A stretch of 64,000 nt of DNA, from NCBI GenBank assembly GCA_027475525.1, contig JAMWFC010000060.1:1178001-1242000 (forward strand). Reading direction: 5' to 3'. Position 1 is the stretch's first letter. Each line of letters starts with the position of its first letter. The notes beneath the pieces were generated by a model. That model ran no database searches. It was not told where the DNA came from and was given only the letters and a program-made list of their open reading frames with translations. Shown here one piece after another: positions 33,800-45,400 of the stretch. Origin of the DNA: Macrolepiota albuminosa. Its lineage: Eukaryota > Basidiomycota > Agaricomycetes > Agaricales > Agaricaceae. The position numbers and the translations under genes were made by a program.

Positions 33800-34405
33800 G
33801 ATGGATGGTCGAAATGTTTTTCTTATCTACCCTTTTGTTATGATGGCATCAAGATTCTACTTCTATTACGGCTATGAATGCATAGCCACTGCCATATCAC
33901 TTAGATGAATAAATAAAAATAAACCCCGAGTTTGTACATAAGTAACGATAAGAGTGTTGTGTCCATACAGATAGTTTTGAATCCTCTGCAAAGTTCATGT
34001 ATTTGTAACTAAACTTTTCAAGTGTGTTTTCGTCATTTATTGTTTCATATGTTGTGAATGTTATATGCAACACTTATACAATATAAAGGTCATAAAAATT
34101 GAACATAAAGGATGGATGGGAATGTCATTACTCACTTAAACTCCTTGCTGGTTGCGTAAGACCTATGCAGTGTGTCGTTCCAAAGCCTTAAATGGTACAA
34201 TATATCACCGATCACATACAGGGTCGATCCTAAGATGCTCGGCATTCAGCAGATCTCCATGGAATGTGATCACTGAATAGACTGCCGATCATTGAATGCT
34301 TGGCATCAGCGGATCCACATGGAACGTGATCGCCAAATAGACTGCTGATTATCAGCAAGCGTGACTTTGGTTTCACTATCCTCAACGACAAGACACGGCT
34401 GCCTT
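33800..34405. other. Non-coding, nothing recognised
   Basis: AT-rich spacer upstream of the minus-strand gene. A short imperfect repeat around 34225-34340 (GATC(A/C)(C/A)TGAATAGACTGC type) is the only structure I see. Confidence 0.35.
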
Positions 34406-34410
34406 GAACC

Positions 34411-34564
34411 ATATTTTGGGTACAGGTGCCCTGGGGTCAATGCAGGTAATATATAATACATCCAATGCCGATTTTGATGCTGATTATATATTTTGGGTAC
34501 AGGTGCCCTGGGGTCAATGCAGGTAATATATAATACATCCAATGCCGATTTTGATGCTGATTAT
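34411..34564. repeat. 77-bp tandem duplication 4
   Basis: Perfect copies at 34411-34487 and 34488-34564. The second copy overlaps the first copy of the next duplication, leaving a 117-base segment (34488-34604) with 77-base overlaps at both ends. Confidence 0.95.
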
Positions 34565-34681
34565 GATTGGTTAGAGCATAACTATATTTTGACTGAATGA
34601 GGGGATATAATACATCCAATGCCGATTTTGATGCTGATTATGATTGGTTAGAGCATAACTATATTTTGACTGAATGAGGGG
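34528..34681. repeat. 77-bp tandem duplication 5
   Basis: Perfect copies at 34528-34604 and 34605-34681, chained to the preceding one. Confidence 0.95.
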
Positions 34682-35040
34682 GAGGGGATGGGGGGAGAGA
34701 GAGGAGAGAGAAAGAGATAGAGGGTTAATACAAATATCCGGTGAGTCATAATATTGGATTATAATACCATTGTTCATTTACCAATGCATTTTAAGTCAGC
34801 GTTGTGGCTTGCCAGCTACATAAAATCGAAAGGGCATCTTAGGGTTTGTATGTATCATCACACCTGTGTGTGATAGCATTTCTTTGTGAGTATGTTATTG
34901 CTGTCTGAAACCAGTACATTGTTTTGGTCCCAGGTATGCAGCCACCCGGGTGAAGAGGCGCATAGGACGTCGGCCTCCTCCGAAGTATTCACTCATTTGT
35001 AAATAAATAAATAAATAAATATATGATCTATTTGTCGTTT

Positions 35041-35204
35041 TGGCTGTGTACCATTTGAATATGCGGCCGTTGCACAGCCACTATAATCATGAACATATAT
35101 TTTATATTATATATTTAATTATTTATTGTCAATATAGTAATAGCGTGTAATTTCATGCATATAGTGGCTGTGTATCAATCGTATATTCAACTAATATACA
35201 GCCA
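35041..35204. mobile_element. Small inverted-repeat element (MITE-like)
   Basis: 164 bp with ~50-base imperfect terminal inverted repeats. The left end starts TGGCTGTGTACC and the inverted right end TGGCTGTATATTAG; both continue with GAATAT and CACAGCCACTATA. Each terminal repeat is itself a short palindrome (TGGCTGTG...CACAGCCA). The core is AT-rich. No clear target duplication. Confidence 0.55.
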
Positions 35205-35210
35205 CCAGGG

Positions 35211-35364
35211 GTTGGGTCCAACACTCGCTTGCTGGCTTAGTCGCATCCTAACAGGCCCTTTCTATCATAATAGCCTTATCCTTCAAAGTTGGGTCCAACA
35301 CTCGCTTGCTGGCTTAGTCGCATCCTAACAGGCCCTTTCTATCATAATAGCCTTATTCTTCAAA
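35211..35364. repeat. 77-bp tandem duplication 6
   Basis: Copies at 35211-35287 and 35288-35364. 76 of 77 positions are identical; the single C/T difference is at 35280/35357. Confidence 0.9.
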
Positions 35365-35426
35365 CTCTTCCTTTATGTAAATAGTGGATTTCGCTCGTGG
35401 TGGTGGCAAGCTTTCTTCATTGGGTT

Positions 35427-35580
35427 TTTGATGCTACCCCAATTGCACCCTTTTAGTTATGCCTATACTGTTCAGCTGTGGGTCTACCGAGGTGTTTCCT
35501 ACCTTTGATGCTACCCCAATTGCACCCTTTTAGTTATGCCTATACTGTTCAGCTGTGGGTCTACCGAGGTGTTTCCTACC
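35427..35580. repeat. 77-bp tandem duplication 7
   Basis: Perfect copies at 35427-35503 and 35504-35580, plus one chance matching base beyond. Confidence 0.95.
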
Positions 35581-35669
35581 TGATATGTCCTTAGCTACCA
35601 TGTAGCGGAAGTAGATAGCATTGTAGATGTACGGCTGTATTTAATTATTTATCCCAATCGTGTTATTGT

Positions 35670-35712
35670 GGCTGTGCATTGTTCGAGTATACTATTGCTG
35701 TACAGCCACAAG
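35670..35712. repeat. Isolated palindromic end of the 35041 element
   Basis: GTGGCTGTGCA, 20-odd bases with GAGTATAC, then GTACAGCCAC: the same palindromic terminal unit as in 35041-35204, standing alone. Confidence 0.45.
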
Positions 35713-35714
35713 TT

Positions 35715-36360
35715 CTGTGCTTGCTACATGTATTCCATATTATTACATTCTTTCGAGTGCAAAACAATCTAATTGAATCTAAAATGTGTAATATTGCTTT
35801 TACCTTCACGTATCGTTTGAGGTGATATAACTATTTATCCGTCGATGTTGTATTTAATCTTTCTTGGTCCGCAGTTTATAAAGGTATCATACTTAGATAA
35901 TTCATTGATCAAGCATTAAGGGAGAAATAATAATAATAATAATAATAATAATATATACATATAATTCCCTTTGGTAGGTATTGCCAAACCGTTCGTCCAT
36001 ATGGTCGATTATATAATTGATGTATTATTTTGATGCAATGACACTTATTATGACATGTTGTTTTGATGATGACACTTAGTTATTACTGTATTAACTGGGA
36101 AAAATACAAAAAAAAAAAAAAACAAACAAACAAATGACACAACATGATGTGGGCGGTAGTATGCTGTATGTTAGCGCTATGGATGGTGGTATATGTGGTG
36201 CTTGGTACTCGGGTTAATATAGAAAGACAATGAGGGAACGGCGATGAGAGCTTGTGGAACAATTTAGCAGGGACGACCGATTGACCAGATGTGAGAAATA
36301 GGATAACTCGGTGAAAATATAATGGACCACATTGGGTAAAAATGTCTAAAGCCATTGTAA
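35715..36360. other. Non-coding, AT-rich
   Basis: Holds an (AAT)n run near 35925-35955 and an A-run near 36110. No supported gene. Confidence 0.4.
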
Positions 36361-36364
36361 GATA

Positions 36365-37490
36365 TCAGTCATCAATGTTCATGTAATTCAACATTTGTTG
36401 CTCGAAATTGCTGGTACTGACCGCCTTGCCGGCCCTCTGTTGGGGTTCTCCGTCGTCTTCATATGTTTGGAGCTTCCTTTTCACCGGCTCATAGTCTTTG
36501 CATTTGAGCAGTTGCCCCTTCCTCTTCTTGGTAATTGTCAGAGTGAGAAGAATACATTTATTGTTTATATGGCCGCTCACTAGTGCAAATGTTTTGTCCA
36601 GCAGCGTTATCGATCTCAAAACTGTTAACATCTTGTACTTCCCTCCCCTCAATGGAACAACTGCGAAGGATACCTGTGCCGCAACTATAATCGCCAATTT
36701 GGAAGGTCTGCAGTTTGATCCTCTTGAACCTTTGATTTGTGTGAGCATCTATGTTTTATGGTCGTTGTCCATATATTCTTACGTTTTATCTCCTTCCAAT
36801 GTTATCCTTGCTTGCGCATACTCGACGGCATTGTCTGATGTTCTCTTGAATCCCCCTTGTGCAATTTTTTTGAGCAATCCATTGGGGTCAGTATTCTTTT
36901 CGAACGGAATGTGAACTTCTCGTTTGTCCGAGTCCTTTGCGGGTGTAAACACCCTATTGTTTGCGTACAATATCTTGTTTCCTTCATCTGACATTTCTTC
37001 CGACCATTCTTCCAGTTCACCCTCTTTGAACTCCCAGTCAAATGCTTTGTATACTGTTTTCGCTGCAGCCATGGCGTCGTCAAACTGCTGCGTGCCAAGC
37101 CTGTCCAGTTTTATTGACTGTTTGAGGTATTTACACTTCCGATTGAATTCACTACATCTCTATCAGCCATCTTCAATATGTGTAGCATCATTGAACGCTC
37201 ACTTTATAGATCCTCCTGATTGAATTCACTACATCTCTATCAGCCATCTTCAATATGTGTAGCATCATTGAACGCTCACTTTATAGATCCTCCTATCTTA
37301 AACGGGGGCAGATCTATGTCTGCTATTGCACCATACACCGTGAATATTGCTTCCTTGTTTGTCACCTTGCCCTCCTGGTCTGCTAGTAGGATTCTCCATA
37401 TTTTTGGGCTTTTGTACTGCCGTACGACTACCGTACTTTTTCATTCTGGGTTCTTCACAAGACATTAACTCTATGTGTGGACGCGATACA
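36365..37490 (-). pseudogene. Unknown gene family, copy A
   Basis: Minus strand, paralogue of 61850-62640. Exon 1 (about 37470-37270) reads IWRILLADQEG and AIFTVYGAIADIDLPPFK, with a frame change just upstream (near 37400). Collapsing the 77-bp duplication gives a GT-AG intron of about 49 nt and an in-frame join to exon 2 (KYLKQSIKLDRLGTQQFDDAM, FDWEFKEGELEEW, NNRVFTP, HIPFEKNTDP). A further intron starts at GTAAGA (about 36771). The last exon has FQIGD, then one extra T near 36693, then AAQVSFAVVPLRGGKYKML and VLRSITLL; it ends at 36365 with a polar tail. Function unknown. The order exon for exon matches copy B. The single-base frameshifts suggest a pseudogene. Confidence 0.55.
37141..37294. 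repeat. 77-bp tandem duplication 8
   Basis: Perfect copies at 37141-37217 and 37218-37294. It falls across the exon 1/intron 1/exon 2 junction of copy A; one copy alone gives a normal in-frame intron. Confidence 0.95.
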
Positions 37491-37740
37491 TATATATTTT
37501 CATTTTATCTGAAGAATGTCATGGAGTCATGCTTCTCTCCTATGCTCGTCATACTCGACATGTCGTTTCAATGTACTTCTTACATTAATGTCCGTTTAAA
37601 TATCTTTTTATAATTCTAAAAGGCTTCATTCAGTATGCACTTGCATTGCTTTTGTCGTACTCATTGTCCATTTTTGTATATGTGTATGCGATGATAAGAT
37701 AGGCTACAGAATGTCTGGTGAGCTGATACTGTCTCATGTT

Positions 37741-37894
37741 GCATTGCAGCCGTCTATTATAAGCAACTTTTCAGGGTCAACTATCTGTATGGCTTCTTAT
37801 TCTCATGTCGCATTGCAGCATTGCAGCCGTCTATTATAAGCAACTTTTCAGGGTCAACTATCTGTATGGCTTCTTATTCTCATGTCGCATTGCA
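37741..37894. repeat. 77-bp tandem duplication 9
   Basis: Perfect copies at 37741-37817 and 37818-37894. Confidence 0.95.
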
Positions 37895-38641
37895 TTGGTC
37901 TGATGCAGACAACGTTTACGGGTCAACTGTCTGTCTGGCTTCTTAGCGATTCGGACATATTTTATCCCTCCTATTCAACGTGTTTGGAAACGATAAGATC
38001 TACCCAATTTATTGGATCTCCCTATATGCTAATCCTCCAACTGTCTCACAGACAACTTCTTTCCCATAGATTCTCCTGTCCCATAGGACTGTGTTCTTTT
38101 CCTTTTAGTTCGAAGCATGTACATTTTCACATCGATATATTTATTTTGCTGTATCATTTTATTTGATTTTGGCTTATAGATTGTTTGTTCCCTGGATACT
38201 GAGTGGATTACTTTGCTTCTAACATCTTTTAGGATTGAAATAGGTTAATTCAAACTGACTGATTGGTTTGCCTACATATTACCTACGTATTACTCTGTTA
38301 TTACTACGGGATTGAACAAGGCTAATTCAAATTGACAATTTGGCTTGCCTATTGGTATCCCTTACTTCTTACACTGTTATGGCTACATTTCTTGTAGTAT
38401 CTGGATGTTTCCGCCTTTTTGCCTTTCTATGTCCAGACTCGCCGGTCTGGCGCATGTAGAGCTTGTGTGAAGTGGCGGTTTCTTACATAGATGTTGTCGT
38501 TTGATTTGTATTGATTTATTCGTCTAAGCATGTATTAATGGTTCTTTATCCGTCTCCTGAATGGCTGGCTCAAAGCTTCTAACCCATCATTAACTCCGTG
38601 TTATTTTTCTTTTTATTTTTTATTTCTATTTGTTTTAAACG

Positions 38642-38795
38642 TTTTTTACCCTATATTTGGCTTGTATATTCAGTTTATCATGCAACCATGGGTACTCGTA
38701 CTAATATATTTGGTTTATTTTTTTACCCTATATTTGGCTTGTATATTCAGTTTATCATGCAACCATGGGTACTCGTACTAATATATTTGGTTTAT
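38642..38795. repeat. 77-bp tandem duplication 10
   Basis: Perfect copies at 38642-38718 and 38719-38795, plus one chance matching base. Confidence 0.95.
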
Positions 38796-38946
38796 TCAAC
38801 CTTCGTTGCTTTTGACGTTTACGTGTCTGTTAGTCTGCTGGGATACCATAAAACCTGCATGCTGCAGGCTTCCTTATCCTCAAATCTTTTGCTCTATCTA
38901 TCTGTCCCTATATTTGTTTATATATATTGTTATACTTGGTACTACC

Positions 38947-41818
38947 ATGCCTCCATGCAAAAAATCGAAGAAATCCACAGATAACCTGGAAGATATGATG
39001 CGTCCTTTGTACGAACAGCTGCAAGCTTTGTAAATTTATATCTATCTGCTTACGTCTCATTATTGTACTGATATATTTGACTAAGAAATGCAGACCAATT
39101 GAATGTGTGCATTATGTAATCATTTGTATGTACGATCTTGACATGTGCTATCAGTATATTTGCAGCTGTGTTAGCTGGCAACTCGCCTGTCGATGCCAAT
39201 TCTGCGTCTTCCTCTTCAGTCAAGCGCAAAATTGATGTCGTCTGTGATGTGTACATCCTTGTATATTGTGTTGATGTCAATGATTGCTTATTATTTGTAG
39301 TGATAGTATGCCCTGTATGCCTTTGCCAAAGAAGAAGAGGGCCGGTGGCCCTTCAAGCGTTGAGTCCCTGGTTATGTGCATACTAGTGTTATGTTATTGA
39401 CCTTCAGTTGACTGCCTACTGTTTATTTAGACGTGCCTTGGAGAAGCTTTTGGCCAGTACAGGTGATACACTGTCCACTCCAACTGGGCGAACTATGTTA
39501 GTTGGATTACACTATTTGTAGTATGACCCCCCTGAAAATGTTGTTTCTCGTATATCTTCAGGCGCAGTCGCACCCTTTCAGATAACCCTCAGGTTGCAGG
39601 GGTCACGAAATCGACCACACATATCCTTCCCAACATAAAGGCTGATTCAGACAATAACTCGGTGTCTGACAATTCTCCGGATAACAGAAATAGCATCATA
39701 ACTCTTGCAAAAAGCGATGGTTTGCCGGAAGGGTCAGTATTTTATTTTCAATTTTATTGTAAATACTGCTCATGTGTTGTGTCTTTTATTTTGATTCTTA
39801 TTTGTGGTATCGGTACATATTGCGTTTGTAAACTGCCTGCCCATTCATTGGATGACAAATTCTATGCCACTAGTGAACCTATTGTCGATAAAGACACATC
39901 CGACGACAGAGTCGACGGGAGTAGCTTTGAGTCATTGGAATTACCCGATGATGAAGCTGATATGGCAGACTTAGTTTTCTTAGACAGTGCGCCAATTGCA
40001 TGTGTCAATTCTGATAACAAATCCTTGGTGTTTGCTGCCTCCGCCGACAAACAAGAGTGTGCTGATGATAACGAAGATTGTCGTGTTATGAAAGACGCCA
40101 GTACTTATGTACATGGCATCACTACTAAACACGATGATCCTGTCAATGTTGGTCCTGGTGAACATTATGATATTGAAGAGTAGTGTCTTATTATTTGTTT
40201 GATTGATTTCTGTATTCTGATTTTTTTTTTTTTTTTTTTGGTTAGATTTGATGGTGCTACTGATCCGACTGTTATGGTTACTAATCCTCCAGTTATGCAG
40301 CTTTTTTTTTTTTTTTGGTTAGATTTGATGGTGCTACTGATCCGACTGTTATGGTTACTAATCCTCCAGTTATGCAGCCGGACGTACAGGATCCTATGTT
40401 CTCCTCTACATACAGTATGCTTCCTTATCTTCCATATGTCTGTTTATAGTATCCGCGTCGCAATATGTACCGGTCTGTTTCTATTTATTGACATATTTTT
40501 TGCACAGTCACGTGTTCAATATCATACTGTATGGATATGATAAACAAATCAGTGACGGATCAGTGTGATTTGCATGTATATTGGCCGTGACATCAAAGAT
40601 GACCAAAGAAAATGCAGAGTAAGTGCTTATGTTGTCTTGTTCATGTGCATCGTCGTTACGCACGTGTATAGGTCTTTGATTTGAGGCCTATTGTGGGTCG
40701 AACATGGCTTATACATGCATTCAGCTCGCATACATCCTGATAATCTTACTGCCAAATCTTGTCGCCTTGCTTTAAACCATGGAGGTAATGCCTTTTGCAT
40801 TGAAGTCATGTTTGGCGTCATATCTGCTTCTCATCTCTTTGATTCCAGCATAGAAGTCGGCAGTTACTTGTCCCCTTATAAACAGAAACGTTTGATGATT
40901 GTGCCATTCCAGCAAGAATTCCTGCGTTCTATGGCCAATGTTGGAAATGCATTGGGTTTGCGTTCTGATCCCATGGGCTCTTATTCAAGCTATGGGATGG
41001 CCTTTGTAACCAGAGGTGAAGGGAAGAGCGTGTCCTTCAAAAACTGTAAATTTTCAACTTGCGTGTAGCATACCTTCATGTTGACATCATTTTGTAGCGG
41101 GTGGCTACTCAGTGCCTGCCCTTACAAAGCCTCCTGTACTTACAGACGATTCAATGTTTTCTGTCAAATCTGCTCCTATCGTACCGACCCCGAAATTCAA
41201 GAATTCATTATTTGTTGACTTCTCTATTTATTTATTTCCAGTGCCTGTATACGATGGTCATTTGGAAACTGGACCTGCCTTTTGATTTTCGGCTGCTGAC
41301 TTCAATGCTATCACTAGTTGGCGCTCATACAATGGTAACACGTCTGATGTTCTCGAGGGGTCCGTTGTTGCCATGGGTTACACAGCTGGATGGTTTGAAG
41401 GGTCCTCTTCAATGTATGTTGACCATTTATTATGATATTCTTATTGGTTATCTATTTATTTATTTGTAGCTTCCTTTTGACTAACATCAAGTTTGTCATG
41501 GTTCTTCACACTCCTGATCTTGTTGTGGTTGGTGGTGCAGGCACCAGGTGCATGGCATCCTTGTTGAGACCCAGTGGTCTTGAAGGGTCTGAATATGGCG
41601 CTCCGGAAGGGTTGAAAGATATTTCTTCTTCTGGTTCTGTGAGTGGTATACCCTCCAGATACCGCAGTGCCAGCTCCAAGACGTCTCGCAATGCTGGTTC
41701 GACTGCTTCTTTCCAATCTGGTGTTGGTAGATTGGCCACAAATTGGGGTGCTACCTTTAAGCTGGCTCGTTCTGCCGGGCTACCCAAGGGGAAAGGTAAA
41801 AATAAAGAAGCAACCTGA
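38947..41818 (+). CDS. Multi-exon gene of unknown function, divergent partner of copy A
   Basis: The ATG at 38947 opens MPPCKKSKKSTDNLEDMM. Exons I can follow include AAVLAGNSPVDANSASSSS (about 39165), a basic stretch PLPKKKRAGGPSS (about 39315), RALEKLLASTGDTLSTPTG (about 39434), RSRTLSDNPQVAG into 39735, an acidic block 39835-40183 (SLELPDDEADMADLVFLD), a 40675-41055 exon (NAFCIEVMFGVISASHLFDS, SYGMAFVTRGEGKSVSF) and 41235-41420 (YDGHLETGPAF, TGA at 41283-41285, then SAADFNAITSWRSYNG). The last exon ends 41818 in a Ser-rich tail with LPKGKGKNKEAT. The basic stretch could be a nuclear signal. I do not recognise the family. The TGA may make it a pseudogene. MPPCK also opens the frame at 63595. 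Confidence 0.5.
40225..40378. repeat. 77-bp tandem duplication 11
   Basis: Perfect copies at 40225-40301 and 40302-40378, starting in a T-run. Lies at an intron/exon boundary of the 38947 gene. Confidence 0.95.
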
Positions 41819-41829
41819 TCACTGGTGCG

Positions 41830-42415
41830 TGGACCATATATAGTTCCTTTGATTTTCCGTGCTTGTCGATATAATTTTGATTTTGTTGTTTGCCGCATTC
41901 TGATCCCTTTGCTGAACTATCTCGTACTGTTTTTGCATACATCACTCTGATTGACTACAAAATTTGGAGCGATGAATAAGATATACATTATTTGCAATGT
42001 GCCATTGGTCTCATGTAAGAGTGTCATGGACGGATAAAACTAACTCGGTATGACCTTCGTATTCATTGATATTATAGCACATATTTACTGTTTGATTGTT
42101 TTACTTGCTGAAGGTTGTGTCGTCTGTTTTGTATGACTAATCCTTGTTGTTCGAATTCGTCCATAGTTAATCTGCTGTCAATCTAAATATGGGCTGCTAT
42201 TACATATATAATTTTATTTACTGAAAATGTTGATTTTTTATTTTATACATATATATATATGAAATATGGGCTGCTATTACATATATAATTTTATTTACTG
42301 AAAATGTTGATTTTTTATTTTATACATATATATATATGTGGCACATTAACACCCCCAAACCTCCATCTTGTCCTTTCTCGCCCTCTCCACATACACACGT
42401 ACTTTCTGATATTTT
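41830..42415. other. Intergenic, AT-rich
   Basis: Spacer holding duplication 12 and (TA)n runs. No gene seen. Confidence 0.4.
42185..42338. repeat. 77-bp tandem duplication 12
   Basis: Perfect copies at 42185-42261 and 42262-42338. Confidence 0.95.
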
Positions 42416-42421
42416 CGTTAT

Positions 42422-45400
42422 ATGTCTGTGACTTCCCCACATCCTCGCTTATCAAACGAGGCTTTCATGTCCTGTTCCTAGTTCACTGATGCGCTGCTAT
42501 CAGACGGAGATCTTGCTACCCGCTATGGACGAGACATGGCAATCCATGTGAGTGAATGTTGTCGACTCGTTTATTGTTGATAATACCATAAGTACATGCT
42601 GTTGTCATTTTGTAGCAACTTGTTAGCCGGATAATTACAGAGGAAGCTACGGTTTCTCCTGCCCACAAGGATGATCAGTATTCTCTGTTTCGCGCTCTTA
42701 TGGTGGGAGATGATGTGCCCATGATACCTGAAAAGATCCTGATGGATGCTTGATTTCGGATTCTCATGGCCTATCGTGTTGTGGATGTATTTGAGATGAT
42801 GAATGGGGGGGCTATTTGGAGACCCTCTTCATCTGGTCCCGTAGTTGACAACTACAAAGCAGTACGTGTCATTGTTTCTATTGGCTTTTATCAATTGGTC
42901 AAGTACAATATTTTATGTATTACCTAGCCTATGGGAAGCCTTAATAATATTCCTGCTCTACTGGAGAGATCCCAGAACGCCCTAAACTCTCATATACGTG
43001 CACTTTGATCCAAGGCGTGTAGAGATAAACAATTTGACTCTTCCATGTATTATTCGTTGGAAGGTGGTCCCTTGATTTGTTTGTACTCAAGTCTTGCTCG
43101 GCACGTTGGGAAAAAAAATGTTGTCACTACACTCATCAACTTGACCTCTGCAGCCCTGCATTTGAAATGTCTTCTTAAGGTACGTTAATGTCTATATTGT
43201 GTGTGTATTGTTAATGCTGAAAATATTGGTGCTCGTATCAGGGAAATTTATTTCTGCCTACTGACATCGAGTCCATCGAGAGTATGATTGTTTCCGGGTA
43301 CGATACTTTTCGGTTTAATTTTTATTTACATCTTATATTTTGATACCGCAGGTCGGAGAATAACCAGTCTGGGCTCGTGCATATTCGCCAAGTTCACGGT
43401 TCAGCTCCTCAAGGTCGCACAACTGTTCTTCATAATTCTTTGTATATTGCATTGGCTATATCGCCTCTCATGTTACTCAATCCTCGCGAGTATAATGAAG
43501 TGGGCGCGAAGGAAACAGTGTTCAAGGTGTGATTGTTCTCTCGCATGCCATATTGAATCCTCGCGAGTATAATGAAGTGGGCGCGAAGGAAACAGTGTTC
43601 AAGGTGTGATTGTTCTCTCGCATGCCATATTGATAGTTAATTGTATTGTTAATGTGGTAGTTATGGAATCACATAGGAGGGCTAGAACGACCTCTTGCTG
43701 TAGTAGAAGCGGATCGGGCATTGTGGAAGGTGTTGTTTTCTGCAGCTCTAGGGGGGAATCTCTTAAAGGAACTCAGATCCGCATTTCAACATCTGGAGGG
43801 GGTGGTGAGGGATGCCGCGCCTCATTGGCTGAACCTCGTTAACGGGTCTTTGCGCGTCCCTGCTACCCTATCTTCGCCATCCAATGTAATTGATCAGCTC
43901 GATATGGTGGTATATTCCGATGTTTTACCTTTTCCTGACAATTCTTTACTCCTGACCTCACTAACTGGAAGTGCCTCTGGTACCAACGTCCCTGTGCCCA
44001 ACGATTCCCGTTCATCTGCAATTACATATGTTAACAAGTTCAATAACAACGGGCTTCGCGATAAAGATGTGTGTCCTTCTTGATCTGCTGGTAGCGATCT
44101 GTATCATCCACCTATTGATAATGACAATTCTTGCGATACTCATAAGACACATATGTCGCCTTTACGGGATACTACCAATGATCCATTCAATGACGATGTC
44201 AATGCTGGCAGTAAAAATCTGAGCAATTTGACGAACAAAACTGGACGACTTGGTGGGTGTGATGTGGCAGACAGACGTCCGTCTTTCGTGTCTCCTCTGC
44301 CATATTCTCTCAACGATCATGACTCTTCTCCTTCTGGCGGGCCCGCTGATGTTGATATCGATAGAAGAGGTGTACCTGGTAGAGATAATGCTAGCAATGA
44401 TGATCAAGCAGTACTCGATAACCCCAGTGTCAATTTGTCGTTATCTGAGAACCCCATCAATGATGATCGCAACGTACTCAATATACCCGGCGTCAATCCG
44501 TTGTCCTCCGATGACCTCATTCCTCCACCAGACGAAGAACCTCCGGTTTTGGTTCCCAAAAGTAATGTATCGGGGATGCAGTCACGACGATCTGATAAAA
44601 CAAGTAAACCGCCACTATTCCTTCTCTCACTCCCAAAAGGAAAAGATGAGCTTGCAAGAACACCAAAACCATCAAAGGTACGTGTGGTGATGGTATTGAC
44701 AGGACATGGCCTAGCAAACGCATTCCTCGTGTCCTCATTGATTTGACTCTTGACATTACTGTACGTACCCCGTTATATGTGATCACTATATTTCACTATA
44801 TGTCGTACGACCTCAGAACTTGGAGTTCGACAATTCTGATATCAATGTATCCAATGACGTTGTATTCGTGATGGGGGAAAGTCCTGTTGAGTATGCAATT
44901 CACAGTATGAACCGCGCATATCGGTTTACTCCCAAGTTCCATGTAAGTCCTGTAATATCTGTTTCTATAACTGCTGCTGAACACCCTACAGTTAACAGAG
45001 GATTTGCAATAGTTTTACTCACTCCACAAATCGGTTGTTATGGGGTTGACTAGACCGACGTTTATCAAGATTGCTTCTATGGATGAATTGACAGACCCCA
45101 CTAATACCAGCATTTTTAAATATCTGACCGATCATACTGCCGTATTGATCAAAGGCATCAACCATGTAGACAACGGATTTACCGGTGCAACACTGACCTC
45201 TGTCTGCAACATATACAGTGTTACCACCATTCATGGTATGCCTGTTTGGGTATTCTTGTGTTTCATTCTGTATACTTACATATGATAGATTTCATCTCGC
45301 TAGATACTCAACGTACGTGTAGAGGTTCCCCGGTTGACGTGTTCGCTGCTGTTTTGTCTGTGGAGCCACAGGCTCTGAGCGCTCTGTATATGCTGGTACG

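Larger units (their letters stand above)
37495..38940. other. Intergenic region between divergent genes
   Basis: AT-rich spacer between the minus-strand copy A gene and the plus-strand gene at 38947. It likely holds both promoters; I see no specific element. Contains two 77-bp duplications. Confidence 0.4.

Noticed and set aside
43606..43842. Plus-strand frame MESHRRARTTSCC... as a separate small gene
   Set aside because: The neighbouring frame reads LWNHIGGLERPLAV and continues the large JmjC-like gene for several hundred residues.
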